DNA from: Brienomyrus brachyistius
Lineage: Eukaryota > Chordata > Actinopteri > Osteoglossiformes > Mormyridae
Reading direction: 5' to 3'
Length of the DNA stretch: 64,000 nucleotides
NCBI RefSeq assembly: GCF_023856365.1
Contig: NC_064538.1
Span: forward strand, 5,944,494-6,008,493
Below the pieces are notes generated by a model. That model was not told the DNA's origin. It did no database searches and saw nothing but the letters and a program-made list of their open reading frames with translations. The translations under genes were made by a program, and so were the position numbers. Each line of letters starts with the position of its first letter. Within the stretch, counting starts at the first letter, position 1. Of this stretch, positions 23,651-37,130 are shown in pieces.

Positions 23651-26600
23651 GCGAAGGGCATTTTCTCAGCAGGATGGACACTTTGTCCGGCATGGGACGG
23701 TCCGGAAGAGAGAGCAGGTACCACCTACCTCAGCCACCCCACTCCGTCACGGAGCTGCGCACCGGCGCCCCCTCTCTGCATCTTCCCCGCTCGATCGGCT
23801 GCCGTCTGCTGCCAACGGCCCGTGTTCTGGCCCAGATGGCAGTCCAGTCGTTCGCCAGCTTGGGCCGGCGGGCGGCTGTGGGCGGTAAATGTTTCGCAGA
23901 AAGAGCCACCATCTCTCTGAAGCAAAAAAAAAAAAAAAAAACAACAAATTAGCCATCTCATCCCTGAGGAGTGTGCCGAGTGTTAAGCTACCATGTTGTC
24001 ATTGAGTCCTAGCCCAACTTCACACCAGGCAATTATCGCTAACGACGTTAGCGTCATTTTAATTGTTAGCGACTGCATTATACGATGCACATGCCAGCCT
24101 CTCTATCTCACTCGGTTTCTCATCAGTTTTTCTCCTGTCGCTTCCCAACTCGGACTGCGACGGTATCTCTGCACATTTCCCGATGAAATGATAGAGAAAT
24201 TATAGGTTTTATATAATTATATATACATACCTATATATATATATATAGGGAGAGAGAAATTCTGTTCCATTATCTCTGACATGATCCTAACTGAAGAGAG
24301 CCCGTCATTTCTTGTGGTAAGGAGTGATGTCATTCGGAAAAGGGGGGTGTGGGAGTAAAACCGCATTCCGGGCAGCAGTAACGGCTTCGGCGATGGGGGT
24401 AACGATGGGGAGGTGTGATAGCTGCCAGTACCACCCTGCCAGAGACCATCCCGGCACAATCGCCAGCTCGCTTCCTAATCGTGTTACTTTTGGCGACGGC
24501 GAATCTCTGCTGGCGGTGGCCGCCCACCACATAAGATGGCAGGAATTTCGATCCCTAATAACGTCCTGCTACTTCTGCTTACAGAGTTCTGTGGGTAGGT
24601 GTGTGTGTGTTGGGGGGGGGGGGGGGGGGGGGGTGGTCTTCTGGAAGCTATAATCAGTGGCCACCGGGGGCTGATTAAACAGCGAGGGTTTGAAAGTTGA
24701 GTCAGCGACTTGCTTTGGACTGTTGAGGGGGACTATTGCTTGGGGGAAGCAGCCCTAACCGAATGCAGAGCTGTGGGCAGTCACCCCCCCCCCCCCCCAG
24801 CAGGGATGTGGCTTTGAAACACCTGGATCGCTTCTTAAGAAGAGAACCTGAAGACCTTCTCATGGTGTGCAGAGCTCCCTTGCTGTTCCATTCCAGTCCA
24901 GCTCCCTCTCTCCTCCTACCCCACCCCCTATCTTCAGCCTGTCCAAATTTATTCCCTTGGTTGTATTTTGTCCCTCCTAAATGCTGCCCCTCCCCCAATC
25001 CTGTGCCAGCACCCCCCCCCCTTTCCCCAGCTTTGAGTCGCGTGTCATCATCCCAGCCTGTCTGTGAGAGCTCACACGCCTGCTCCAAGCCAGCTGTCCG
25101 ATTTCCGTGGCGACACAAACCCCCCCCCCCCCCCCCCCCCCGCCCCCACCCTCGCTGCGACGGCCAATCGCCTTATGCTTCCTGCGTGCCTCTTGTTTTC
25201 CCTAAATTGTGCATTTTCGCGCTTGTCCGCGTTCGCAGCAGTGTACTCTCGACTCTTTCCTACCTTCGGTGTTTTTTTAAAGGGCAGTGGCTCCCCTGGT
25301 GCTGCCGAGCAACTTACCGTTAATTTGCCCGTCTGGAAGGAAGTGTAAAACGGGCGGGAACCACCGTTCGCGTCTGTGTCCTCAGTCACCGAAACTGTGA
25401 CGTTATTCTTATGAAACAAGCCCTCGAACCAGCCCTCGCCAGATTAATATGTATCTGTGGATGAATATCAAATTACACCTTGGGCATGAACCATAATTAG
25501 ACTTTATAAGGTAAATTAATTAACCTTACACTGATGAGCGGAGATTTCCTTGGTAAGGTATCCAGAAGTCATACTGTACCATGAGCATCTCGCAAAGAGA
25601 TACTCAGGTGGGCAGTGCTAGGGGACAACGGGATAGCGATCTTCTTGAGGTTCTCTGGGGGGGGCGTGTGTTCAGCTTCAATTTCCCCATATCCGCTGGT
25701 CGGGGGCTGTTCTAGTAATCGGGGGGGACACTTCAAAAAGAATTTCGTGTCTTCTATCTTTGAGGGGCCAAAGGCAGGCCTTCTTACTCATCATAAACAG
25801 ATACCCACTTTCGGGTCTGATTTGGTTCTGCTTGTTCAAAAGCATGCAAGCAAATCTCCCCCTCCCTTTACCCCCGGGGGGGGAATTGTAGTATCTGTTG
25901 GAGACTGAATGGGAAGCCTGTCATGGGAGATCTGCCTCAGTATTCAGGCGGCCGAGGGGCTGCAGATCCCTCTCCTTGTACTTTGGTGGGCTAATGTCAC
26001 CAGAAAGGTTCCATGGATACTGTGTTGTTGCCGTCGCCATAAAGCTGATCATTTCCAATCGCTGGGGACCCTGTTGGCGTTGGTTTCTCAGCTTCAGTCC
26101 CTGCTGCTTTGATTGACCTCAGGAAGAGATGCGCAGCTCACCTTCTCACCTCTCCAGAGCGGGTCAAACCCAACGCATTGTTTTCCGTGGGAAAGTTTGC
26201 ACGCCGTGGCGATCTGGGAGTTGGCGGCTTTTCCGTAGATGACATCGCCGCATACCGCCCGCGCGACGGGAGCTGCAATTGATCAGCTGGTGGACCCTGT
26301 GCTAATTTACAGCGATTTCCTTTATGGAGCCCATTGATCAGGCCTGAGAACTGTGATTAGCCAATTCATTACGGTGGTGAATGACACAGGAGGGAGGTAA
26401 AGGACAACAGGCAGAGTGGGGGGGGGGGGTCGCAATCTGCAGGCATGAGCTGTATAACAGGGACAGACAGGGAGACAGACAGACAAGCATAATCACCGGC
26501 ACGAGTGTCTCTCTCTGAAGCCAGTGTCGTCTGTGTCCACGTGACAGCGACACAGCGATGATTAGACACGACCTTTAATGCCCTTTGCTGTGCCTGCGTG

Positions 26601-26962
26601 TCTGACAACCTCTCTGCCCGCTGAATCGCAGCCGTGCGGCACCCCGCGTGCATTTTACCGCCGACGTCTCCCCTCCACAGCACTCATCCTCTCCCTCTCA
26701 CTCCTCTTCGCTCTCTCCTTCACGGACTCTACCCCATGGAGAAATCTATCCAGTAGCCTATCAGACATTCCTTATTGGTAATTAGCGGCGTGTCTGCAGT
26801 TTGGGACTCGATCAAATGCAGATGCAGGCGCGAGGCCACACATGGACACCCCCCCCCTCCTCCCCCCCCCCCAGAATAAGACAAAATCTGCTGTAGTCAC
26901 ATCCAGAGCCCTTTTGTTGAGTGTTTGGTACACGGCTAAGCATGTCTGTATTTGTCAGCCGT

Positions 26963-27085
26963 GGTAGGGTGGTTACAGTACTAGGTTTAAAACCTGAATG
27001 TTGTTGGTTCATATCCTAAATTTCCCATCTTGCTTCAGAAAAATAACCATGTGAGTGAGTGGGTAAAAGCTTGTGCCAGCAAAAT
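26963..27085 (+). mobile_element. Probable tRNA-derived SINE fragment
   Basis: The head reads gtggtagggtggttacag (A-box-like) with ttgttggttcatatcct (B-box-like) about 35 bases later. It then runs into gtgagtgagtgggtaaaagc. The tRNA-like spacing supports a SINE, but the tail is too diverged to place in a family. Confidence 0.4.
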
Positions 27086-28439
27086 ACAATAAACACACTT
27101 GGATATCTGTGCTCATAGTGATTCTGCTGCAGTCAGTGCTGCCCCCTGTATCTACGCTGAGCGCCAGTTCAGCCCCAGGCGGTGATACGGAGACCCCTGC
27201 CTCTCAATCGGCCCTCGGATGAGCAGGAATCACCTTTTAATAGGAGGTGACGTTTCTTCCCAGAATGCCCAGGTTCTGAGGTTATCCGGAGACTGCTGCC
27301 TCGCGTTCCTGTTCTGTGGTCGAAGGGGCGGGGCTTCAAAGCTGCTCAGTGTGCTGACTCCTGACCCCATGCTGTTTATGTTTGCCATTGCGCACCATGG
27401 ATTTTCCCTGGGGGGGGGGTGGGGCGGCAGAGTATTCACTGTCACCAGGTAGGTGGTTTGCCTGCAGGTGCTGGTTCTCAACGCATGTGGCCACTAATGC
27501 TGGTTTGGGGGGATGGGGGGAGGTGAGGGGGGCAAGGTGGGTCATCACCTCGCGAGACAGCGGTAACTCCAGCCTGTCACTGTCACCAGGTGATTACCTT
27601 TGAGTGGAGAAGTCAGGTGACTTCGCCATTTAAAGGGCTGGTACTTTTTTTTGGGGCCGAAGTATGAGATGTGGGTGAGCCGCGATCTCAAAGTGGATCC
27701 TGGAAATCCCAAGGGGGACCTGCAGCAGGAACTGGGGAACTTTGTGAGGTACATTTGACAGCCAGTCGAAGCGAGGCTCTGAGGATAGACTTGGGGGGGG
27801 AGGGGGGTCCTCCTTAACGAGGTATGGGAACCACAGCATAATTGCGCCGGTGTCTCTGGGTTGTGGGACCGACTGCTGGCTCAGCGGACCGCCTTGGGCC
27901 ATGCGGCACTCCCTTCCGAATCTGCCCGCTCGTCTCGTAATGGAGGCAAACAAGCTGCCACCATGGCTGGCAGGGTAGACAGCTCTCCCAGGAGTCCCAT
28001 CCCCTCTGGTGCGTACGACGGGGGGGGGGGGGGTGGCTGACGACCACTGCCACCCCACCCCCCCAATGCTGGCTGTACTGGTCCCTGGGCCTTATTAGTG
28101 GTATGGAAGTGCTATTGTTCACACTGGAAAAGGAAGGAAGGTGACAGGTGTGTGTGTGAGTGTGTGTTTATGTGGGTGTGTGTGTCCCCTCCTGTCCCTC
28201 CTGCATCGGCTTTACCTTCCAGGCTCGTGTTTCCCTTCCTATGGGCTCTCGAGTGACGGCCACCAGAGGTCTACAGGGGTCGCAGGCAGAGTTTAGGGCA
28301 CGGGGGGGCCCAGAATGTGAAGGCGTTCCTGCTCCGCAACCTTATCAGCCAATCAGCCGGGGTCACACGGGCAGGGTCGGCGTTGGAGCCAGCGTGAATT
28401 GAACCCCATGAATTGGCTTTATAAAATGACAGCTAAGGA

Positions 28440-28613
28440 CTCGGGTGTGTAAGACGGGCCATAATTCATTCAGAGGAGCTAACCTGATCATTGACCAATG
28501 ATATATCTTGAATTACTGAGTGACAAGGGAGGGCATGGGAGGGGGCTCTATCGGGGCCAATCATCTTTCAGCTGGTGCCAATGCCTCTGTTGCCCCGCCC
28601 TTGTATATGCCGG
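28440..28613 (+). mobile_element. CAGGGGC-type MITE, copy 3
   Basis: Recognised by gggccataattcattcagag, attgaccaatgatat, gagtgacaaggga, ggggccaatcatctttcagc and cttgtatatgcc at the right end. The left terminus is degenerate. Confidence 0.7.
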
Positions 28614-29415
28614 ACATAGCAGGCTGCTAGAGTTCACCAAATAATGGAATTTAGATTGGAACATGGGCCTTTAATGCAGTTTGAAAAAAATATATTTTTC
28701 CTTCTAATTTATCAAGCAAATGTTTTCTTTTTAAACCTGACCCAGAAGGCACCGAGCATCCTAGACACAGCCCCGAGCAGCAGGGCCATGGCAGGGATCG
28801 GGTGACTCGTCTGACCCGCTTCCACCCCGCCCCTCTTACACCCCCCTCCCCAGGGTGAAACACTAGGCCAACGTTAGCGAGGCTTCCCAGGCAGTAGGGT
28901 GCAGCTCATAAAACAGGGGTTTTGGGTTTGTCACAGACTGACAGAAATACAGAGACTGGCCGTGTGATCATGTGGGGCGGGGGCGGCTTTGTGTTCCGAG
29001 CGAGGGGGGCTTCTGGCTTTTCTTTGCTCTATGCGGGTCGCTGTGACAGTCGTCCGGCTCGGTCCTCGTCCTGCGGAGGACGACACCCGCATCTCTGTTT
29101 CTACCATGTTTCCTCCTTCAGAGATCAGGAGGATTGTCGGAAACAGAATCAGGGATCAATGAATTGTTACGGTATTGTTATCCTCTCCCCCACCCACTCC
29201 CCCCCCCTCCCTCTACTTTTTAGGAATGGGCCTGTAGGCAAGGCAGAATTATGCGTTTGAGCTATGTCCCCGTTCCCCCCCCCCCCAGGAGTGATGCATT
29301 TTGAGAGCCAAAGACCCCCTCCTCACCCGCCTCCATGTGAAAATGAAATATTTTATGACAGTGAAATCAAGTGCTTGTTTCTGTAGGTCAGACATGCAGA
29401 GCAGGGAGTTTCCCC

Positions 29416-29426
29416 TGTGTGTGTGT

Positions 29427-29499
<73 letters not shown>
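29416..29499. repeat. (TG)n microsatellite
   Basis: This is an approximately 84-base TG array with one early interruption. It directly abuts the dispersed element that begins at 29500. Confidence 0.95.
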
Positions 29500-29752
29500 A
29501 CATGTATATTACATTGTGAGGACCAAATGACCTTGTAGGGACATTTGTTCGGTCCCCACAAGAGGAAACCCAATTTAATAAAAATCTGTGAATGGTATCA
29601 AAAAACTAAAAATGCCTAAAGTCTTGTATGTTGATTGGTTACTTATGGTTAAGGTTAGGGCCGGATTTGGGTTAAGGTTGTCATTGTTGGGATTAGGGTT
29701 TAGCCCATATAAAAGAATGGACGCTCCCCACAAATACATGGATACAAACGTC

Positions 29753-29756
<4 letters not shown>
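29500..29756 (+). mobile_element. TG-bounded dispersed repeat, copy 1
   Basis: It begins tattacattgtgaggaccaa and contains cggtccccacaag, aaaaatctgtgaatgg, cctaaagtcttgtatgttg, tggttaaggttaggg and gtcattgttgggattaggg. The same words in the same order occur in reverse at 57027-57262. Both ends of this copy touch (TG)n arrays. It has no coding capacity. Confidence 0.7.

Positions 29757-29795
<39 letters not shown>
29757..29795. repeat. (TG)n microsatellite
   Basis: This is the right-hand TG array adjoining the TG-bounded repeat. Confidence 0.95.
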
Positions 29796-29798
<3 letters not shown>

Positions 29799-30235
29799 AG
29801 ATTCTCTCTCACGTTGAGACCAGTGCACTCCGAAAAGCCCAAACACCCCTAGTCAAACCCCCTAATCTTTTGAACAGGCTGCCAGTGCTACCCCACCCCC
29901 CGAGTGCTACCCCACCCCCCGCCGGCCTGTGATTGGCAGGACTGCTGCTTATTTGGCAAGTGGCATCATGGCGGCCTGGAATCTCCCTCTTCCCACATTA
30001 ACCTTTCATGCTGGGGAAGGACCGGCAGGTGGGGGGGGAGAAACGGCACCGGCCAGCATCATCAGGGAGGGTGGGAGGAACAGCCTCCATTGCCGGGGGT
30101 GCGGCTCAGTCTGCCCGGGGCTGATGGCACGTCACCCACGCATTAGCAAAGCCGTGTCTCTCTGATCTGCGTCTGCCTCGCCTCGCCGTTTGCACGAGGG
30201 TGAGTGTGCCACTCCCTGATCACACTTACAGTCGC

Positions 30236-30290
30236 ATGCGTTTATTTAACCGATGTTTTCATCCAAAGCGACGCTCCAGCGAGACGGATA
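30236..30290 (-). repeat. SINE tail fragment (gctttggat type)
   Basis: The reverse complement reads gtcgctttggatgaaaacat, a diverged form of the fish SINE tail gctttggataaaagcgtctg also seen at 63549-63568. Confidence 0.45.
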
Positions 30291-30474
30291 ATAAATCACA
30301 GCATGCAGCTGTCAGCTGGGAAGCAACTGGACAGGAGTGCAGCTAGGCTGTGCTTCCAGTGAGCGACCAGTAAGAAGTGCAAGATCGTTAAGGGAACGCG
30401 AGCTGTGCACTGCTTATCATGAAAATGAAGTGATGCTTTTTTGCCAATTGTATGAGAACAGGTGCACTGTAATT

Positions 30475-30665
30475 CTTTACATTTTTAGATCTCATCTTAC
30501 TCTCCTTTGAGTCACACACATGTACACCCTAGAACATTTTGGGGGTGGGGAGTGTTATGGCCTTGCTCAAGAGCCAAAGGCAATGTGGCTACTCCAATGA
30601 GCTTGGGATTCAAACCAACAACCTTCTGATGAGGCCCAACCCGTTGAGCCACACTCCACCTCCAA
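30475..30665 (-). mobile_element. tRNA-derived SINE, family A
   Basis: On the minus strand the head is gtgtggctcaacgggttggg (A box) and gttgttggtttgaatccc (B box), followed by gccacattgcctttggctct. The tail is tgtacatgtgtgtgactcaa then aggagagtaagatgagat. It is related to the copies at 13115 and 61010. Confidence 0.7.
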
Positions 30666-32101
30666 TGGAAAACAAATGCCACCCAACAGAATCCAGAAGT
30701 GGCAAATGAGGCCGAGTATCAGAGGAACAGTCAGCGCGGGCAGTGAGCTGGCGAGTGTCATTGGCAGCATGAGGTTAGCTCAGGCGTTCTTCAATGAGGT
30801 CGCCATCAGAGGCTCCGCAGGATCCCACTGTGTCGTCCAGACCCGTCCCCTGGCCCCCCTTGACAGGAAGCCCCCACACTGCCAATCCATGCACCTCAAT
30901 GCTTTACCAGCGATAAGCCCAAAAAAGCAGCCTGAATGACGAACCGCTTTAATTTGAGACTTGATGCTTTCCAGCGCCCCAAATCTTTGCTATCCCATGT
31001 GACTTTGCTCTCTGTCTCACTGTCTGTGGGGGGCAGCAGGCAGCCAATACAACCTGGTGGAGGTTCTTACTGTCCAGCAGGACAGCTTGTGAGACCCCCG
31101 CCCCCCCTACTGCCACCCTGTACTTACTTTGCCTTCCTCTTTCAGTCTTTTTCTACCTCCCATCCCACGCCAGTCTCTCCCTCTCCCTTTTCTTCTTTCT
31201 CCCTTTTGTCCCCCTCCTCCCCTCATTGTTTTTCCGTGCACTTATAAAATATGAGCATACCAAAGCCGTAAAGCAATCCGACTGGCGATTGATGGCTTTT
31301 TAATGGACCCAGTCCATGGTGCACGCAGTCACAGTCGAGGTGGGGGAGCCATATGGGCGGCAGGCTGTCCTGGGTCCGAGACCACTGGGAGGGCATGGGG
31401 CTTCGCTTTGAGGCGGGGTGGGGGGGCCCAGGGGGGTTCCGTCAGAGGTGCCGGGGGTCCCACTCGGCATGGGTCCCACTGATTGTGGAGCGTCTGTTCC
31501 GCACAGCGTCCCATGGATTCCAGGGTCGCCATGGCGTGACACATCCCCCTCCCCCACCCCGACGGACAGACGAACGCGACTGGGTCTTCCCTCTAATTTC
31601 AAAACAAAGACGACCGGGCGGCCGCCATTTTTTTTTTGGTTTCATGGTAACCGCAAGCAGAACAAAAGGGCTGATGGTGGCCCTTAGAGGGAGGCCCGGT
31701 CTGCCGATGGCCACTCGCGTGGTGGCAGAGGAGGTGTCAGCCGTCACGGCCCGTCCGCTGCCTCTGATTTACACGTGCTGGAGGTCGCACCAGGGTACTG
31801 CACACGGGTCACTGTCATTGTATGCTGCATCCTCTATTTTCATAATTCTCGTGATTTATTATGGGGAAGTAAAACAAAAGAACTAGAAATGCCCCATTTT
31901 CTGAGCAGGGAAGAGGTTAATAAAGGGATGTTTAACGCTCAGTGACCCAACACCAAAAAAGCTCTTGCTCATCATCAAACTTGCCAGCGCATGAAGATTA
32001 AGAGCAACTCAGCGTCGTTAACTTGATTTGTTTTTATGTTTATGGCCTGATCGGGATAAAGCGCAGCGTCAGGAGCCACACCAGTTTATCTTTTATACTG
32101 A

Positions 32102-32410
32102 GATGGGACAGTTTAGTGCTCAGTGTGTCTGTCCTTTCTTGATGGGAGACCTTAGTGTTCAGTGCGCCTGGCCTGCTGCGATGGGAGAAGCTAGTGTTCA
32201 GTGTATCTGTCCTGTGTTGATGGGAGATGGTAGTGTTCAGTGTATCAGTCCTGACTTGATGGGAGACCTTAGTGTTTAGTGCGTCTAGCCTGCTGCGATG
32301 GGAGAAGCTAGTGTTCAGTGCATCTGTCCTGTCTTGATTCTGTCTATTCAGTTTATTTTCAATACTATGATGGGAGATTTCAGTGTTCAGTTTAACTTCT
32401 GTACTCAACA
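32102..32410. repeat. 39-bp minisatellite
   Basis: Six units of about 39 bp, each with gatgggaga....agtgttcagtg, run from 32102 to 32337. A more diverged unit lies at 32369-32405. Units 2-3 and 5-6 are near copies, suggesting a three-unit higher-order period (about 117 bp). Because 39 is divisible by three, both strands stay open and give 13-residue repeats (MGDLSVQC type on +). These frames look like a by-product, not a gene. Confidence 0.85.
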
Positions 32411-35108
32411 CTAAATGAGGACACAGAAATTAAAGTGTGTGCATTGTAATTGTTTTAAATATATATATAGTTTGCTCCACACTCAATGTCACCATTAGGG
32501 GTGGGGCTGCTTGTATTAATAGTTTCTAGGGGACGTTTGTCTTAGAGATGAGCTGTAGGTGAGCTTTCACTACACGCACCACAGTCGTACATACCCCCCC
32601 TCTGTCTCTCCCAAGCAGCCCGACATGCAACGGCACATGTTTGTTCAGAAGGCGTGATCTCTCTCACTCCACCCTTTCGCCACTTCTGTCCATCTCATTC
32701 CCTTCATTCTCCTGCCCTTTAGACTTTGCTCACAGTATTTGTTGCTCGCTTGTTGTCTGAGCGATAAAACTGGCTGCCCTGGCGGGAGGCAGGGCCCGGA
32801 AGCAGGCGGCAGGGCCTCGAAACGTAATCAGGCCGTGATGAATAGGGTCTTTAAAAAAAATGAAAATGACCGCGAGCCTCACCACCAGTGAGGACGAGGC
32901 CACTGTCAGGAAACACAAGAGAGGTCACTTGGCTTCCTTTCAAATCTCTCTTTTTTATTTTGTTTTTCTGTGGTGAGTCATTTTTGTGGTACCGAGGTCC
33001 GAGGCCTACTCTTTCACTTGGCTCCATCTCAGGACAGGGGCTCAGTTTTGCCCCCCCACCTACTCCATCCCTCTTCTTTTTTGTTTTTCATGTGTTTTTT
33101 GCTTTTCTTTCCAGGCACTGTCCTTTTGCCCAGCTAACGCCGTGTCGCGTGGTGTCTCGTTCTTTCTCCGGCGTCAGCAGAGGCCTGCGGGCCGTGGCTT
33201 TGGGCAGACTGCCCACGTCTGCTCTTTAAGCGGGTATCGGGTGGCACTGTGCATTCCCACAAGAATGGGGAGGGGGGCAAAACAAACAGAGAGCCACTCG
33301 AAATGCGGTTCGCATGGGACACAGCGGGTCGGACCTTCTGGCATCGCTCCGTTCTGGTTTCTGGTTCTTACATAATACAAATATGCGAGTCTGACTTGAA
33401 TGTTTTGCTAACTTTCAGATGGATTTAGTTCTCCATCCGTGCTGTTTCAGATTGATGATTTCCCAGTTATCCAAAGTCTGTCCCAGCCCTTGTCCTGTAG
33501 GGGGTGCTGTGCCCAACACACAAAAAGAAGATCAGCTGAGATTTCGAGGGGACCCCGTGGGCTCCACTCACCTCTCTTTTATCCCTCTGTATCCTCACAA
33601 AATATGTGATTCTGTAGTCTTGGCAACAGCGAGCTGCTGTTATACGGTGGCCTTGATGGTTTGCTCCTGTTTTTTTTCCTTAAATCATTATTTTCGGAGC
33701 GCTCTCTCCGTAATGACAGCCCTGCAGTTCCAGCTTTTGCGTTTGCACATTTCCGTGGTCGGGCTCTGTGTCGTTTGCCTGGATTGGACTCTATGTTTTG
33801 TTTTCTCTCCGGAGTTTACTATTGAAGTGTTGGCAGGGGGGGCATTGGCAGGGGAGGGGCGGGAGTGTAGTGTTTGGTTTGGGGGGGGGTCACAGCTACA
33901 GTGCTCTTCCTTGAGGACGTGTTCAGCATGCGCTGGGATGGATTATGGTCTGGCTGCGCTGGACACTCTTTCACTAATCTGTCAGGCTCTGAGGGGGTGG
34001 GGGGAGGGGCATGAGGAAAGGATGTACTGGACACTGAGGCATTTGCGCCTGGATCCGATCCAGGTGTTCGATTTGAGCCGACATGGAGGTCTTTCCAAAC
34101 TGTCGACTGCCCGGTTGGGTCCGGTCTGGGCCGGTTTGCTCCGGGGTACCTCCACTTTTAGAGCAAGCTTTTTGTAGACACAAAACACTTTACCTGGGTA
34201 GGACAATCTCACTCGATCGTGTTCCTCAGTGAGGAACAGAAAGTCTGCTCCCCTCCTGCTCTGGTTCGAAAAGCGCGTGAGGTGTCAACTATTCGTTTAC
34301 AACCGGCAAGTGGAAAACACCTATCTTTCTTTATGTGGAACTTGTTTATGTGCATTGCGGAGGCATTATGGGAACCTGCACGTGTGTCATTCGGGGCTAT
34401 TTACACGCCCCGCCGTAGAAATGGATTAACGGCGCCAGGGGAATCGGACCGGGCCACAGCTGACAGACCCTCAATTAAAACGAAGAGAGGAACAGGCAGG
34501 GAGGCGGCTGTGTTTGCTTAATGAGCGGGTCAACAAAGCGTGCCAGCAAGCAGGCGGCACTGATGGGACGCCTGAGGGGGGGGGGTTTGGCCAGAACCAT
34601 CATAGGGGGGGTTCAGGTTGTGACCTAAAAAGCCCATCTCAGCTGGAGCTGTCTTCCTTCTGCCGAAATCCGGGGGGGGGTTTGCTTTATTATCAAAGAG
34701 CGTGGGGGGGGGTGACACGGTGCATTAGCAGACAGGTGATTGATTCATCCCACCGATGATCGATTGCCCCCTCCCATTTAGTCCACCTGTCATGTACTCT
34801 GAGGCACGGAAGCCAATCGGGGCCGCTGATTCTCTCCAGCTGCCCCCCCCACCCCGCACCCCCCTCCCCCGACTGTGGCACACGCTCCGGGCGGGTCGTC
34901 AGCTGGGCCCGTTCCCCAGGCCCCCGTGAGACAGAGGCCCTGGCCTGTTAGTTCCGCCTCAGTGCCGACTGACTCGCCGCCCCCCCCATAGGGCACATGT
35001 GTTATTGAATTATGGAGGCGGCCAGTCCCTGCGGCGCCTCCCACTTCTGCCCCAGAGGGACATGGTGCCTGATTTGGGGGTGCCCCAGGAAGTGGAGTCC
35101 ATGGACAT

Positions 35109-35255
35109 CAGGGGCATATACTGAAGCGGTGCCGCAAGGACACTGGCCCCAGCTGAAAGCTGATTGGTCCCCAGAGTGAACCATCTCCTGTCACTCACTG
35201 ATTCAAGAAATGTCGTTGGCTGATGATAAGGTTGGCCCATGAATGAAGGGGAGAT
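35109..35255 (-). mobile_element. CAGGGGC-type MITE, copy 4
   Basis: On the + strand it begins CAGGGGCATATACTG, then cagctgaaagctgattggtc, tgtcactcactgattcaag, cgttggctgatgataagg and ttggcccatgaatga. This is the reverse of the family body. The other end is eroded. Confidence 0.75.
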
Positions 35256-36974
35256 GTGATGTCGAGGGCGACGCAGCCTGTCCAATCGACTGTCATTGCA
35301 CCCTGTCCTGAGCCCTCCTCCTGTCCTGGGGCATCACTTGCTCCTCCGCAGATCTTTGATTTCTCTGGGCGGAGGCTGACACTGGTAACTCTTTCAGGAA
35401 GTGAACTCATTCCCCAGAGCGGCCCGTGTGCTCTGTGGTTTTGAGTCATGCGTGTAGTTGGGCCACAGACCCAGTGATCTGACTGATATCTCTGAGCTGG
35501 ACCCCCTCCCTTCCCATACAATCACTATTAATAATCCCCCCCCCCAGGCTTGGCTGTCCAATCACCTCGCCAGGGCCGCCATTGTCGGGAAAGGGGCAGT
35601 GGTCCCAAATCTACGTGAGATTAATGAGTAAAGACTCTTTGTGGGACAGAACCGATTTCAGAACAGAACCTCCGGCAGGTGGCCATGATGCGCGTATGGT
35701 TTACGGAAAAGCCCTGCACTTCTCGTCCTGTCGATCGCCGAGGTCGGGGCATCTGGAGACCCTGCACCCTGGTCTCCATGCCACTTAGGGGTCTGAATCT
35801 CCTTCCTGTCTCTGCCAGGGAGGCGGTGGAGGGTTTCTCTCTGAGAAAATGGGTTAGAAGCATATTAAACCGGGAACTACATTTTGGGGGCAGTTTTACA
35901 AGTGCAAGAGCCCTGCGGCTATTTGGGGGCGAAGTTGCATTATGTTATTTTTTTTTCCTGAAGAAATCAAAGTTAACTGGTTCTTTTAAGTGTTTTGTTT
36001 TGGAATCACTGAAGCGATTTTTGGCAGGAAACGTACGGATTGTTATCTTACGGAAATTATGCCGGCGAGCAGTAGGTCTTTAAGGAATGAACATTCTGGA
36101 AGGAACGTACACATATGTGTGCTCCAGGTCTCCGGGAGTGGAGAGTGCGGACGATAGCGGTGTGGCCGCCATCAGCGGGAATCATTCCCAGGCGGACCGG
36201 GCGGCCCTGCGGGAACTCGGACAGGGGAGGGACCGAGAGGAGAGAGGAGGGACCCAGGCACGCACTTTCCGTGGGTTTGCGAGAGTCTAGGCGACTCCGT
36301 GGAGTCTGTGGTCAGCCAGTGTGGGCGGGGGGCAGTGGGGGGGGGGGGGGGGGAGTTTTTGCACAATGTTTGGGTCTTTTTCCCAAATGTTGAAGAAAAG
36401 ACAGAGACCTGCCCTGAGGGAGATCATCACTTGGTTTGACTGCTTGGTTCAGGTATGACTGGCGAGTTTTTCTCAAAGTTACCCATTTTTTTATTTCTTC
36501 CAAATTTGGAAGTGTGGACTGAGAGTGACGGGTCTGCTGCTGGACAGGCAAGACTCTCAGCCCGAACTTTCAAAACTAAGAGGAACCTCTGGGGATCGGC
36601 TTCGCCGCAACTTAGACATGAGCTCAGAGAGTGGATTGCACAGCACGGGAAGCAGCTGTATCACAGGTGATCCTGCAGGAAGTACTGGCACTGGGAACAG
36701 GACAACACCCCCGCCCCGGGCCTATGAATCATGGGTGGGGTGCAGAGGACGAGCTGTGTTAATTGTCACGGAATTCCCTGAGGCATGGGGTCAGGCCTGC
36801 CTTGGGGAGCCCCCGGCCCACCTTCCAAAAGTCTGTACACCCACTAGCCAGGCACCTGGAGACCAAGGACAGATGTGGTTGGTGAGGACGTGTCCCATGA
36901 CTGTCTCATGACCCACCAATCAGGCGGGGGAGCCACCTGATGCGCACCAATCAGACGGCCTGGCAAGTGTGGAC

Positions 36975-37130
36975 CAGTCATGCGGGCCATAATTCTTACA
37001 GAGGGTCCAACTTTATTGTTAGCCAATGGTATGTTGTGACTCGATGAGTGACAGGGGTGGTTAGTGACCCCCTCAGAGCCTGATAGATTAGTGAAATAGT
37101 GCCGAGCGCAGCCCCTGTAAACGCCCTCTG
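36975..37130 (+). mobile_element. CAGGGGC-type MITE, copy 5
   Basis: Recognised by gcgggccataattcttacag, attgttagccaatggtatg, gatgagtgacagggg and the right end cccctgtaaacgccctctg. The second CCAAT box is lost in this copy. Confidence 0.65.

Noticed and set aside
32102..32340. CRISPR-like regular spacing
   Set aside because: Units are contiguous tandem repeats without unique spacers, and the genome is a vertebrate.
32028..32411. Repeat proteins of 13-residue period on both strands
   Set aside because: Produced by a 39-bp minisatellite whose unit length is a multiple of three; no start context or conservation signal.
33419..34177. 252-codon open frame on the + strand
   Set aside because: No recognisable domain or signal. 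It contains low-complexity G-rich stretches, and no splice or promoter context supports it.
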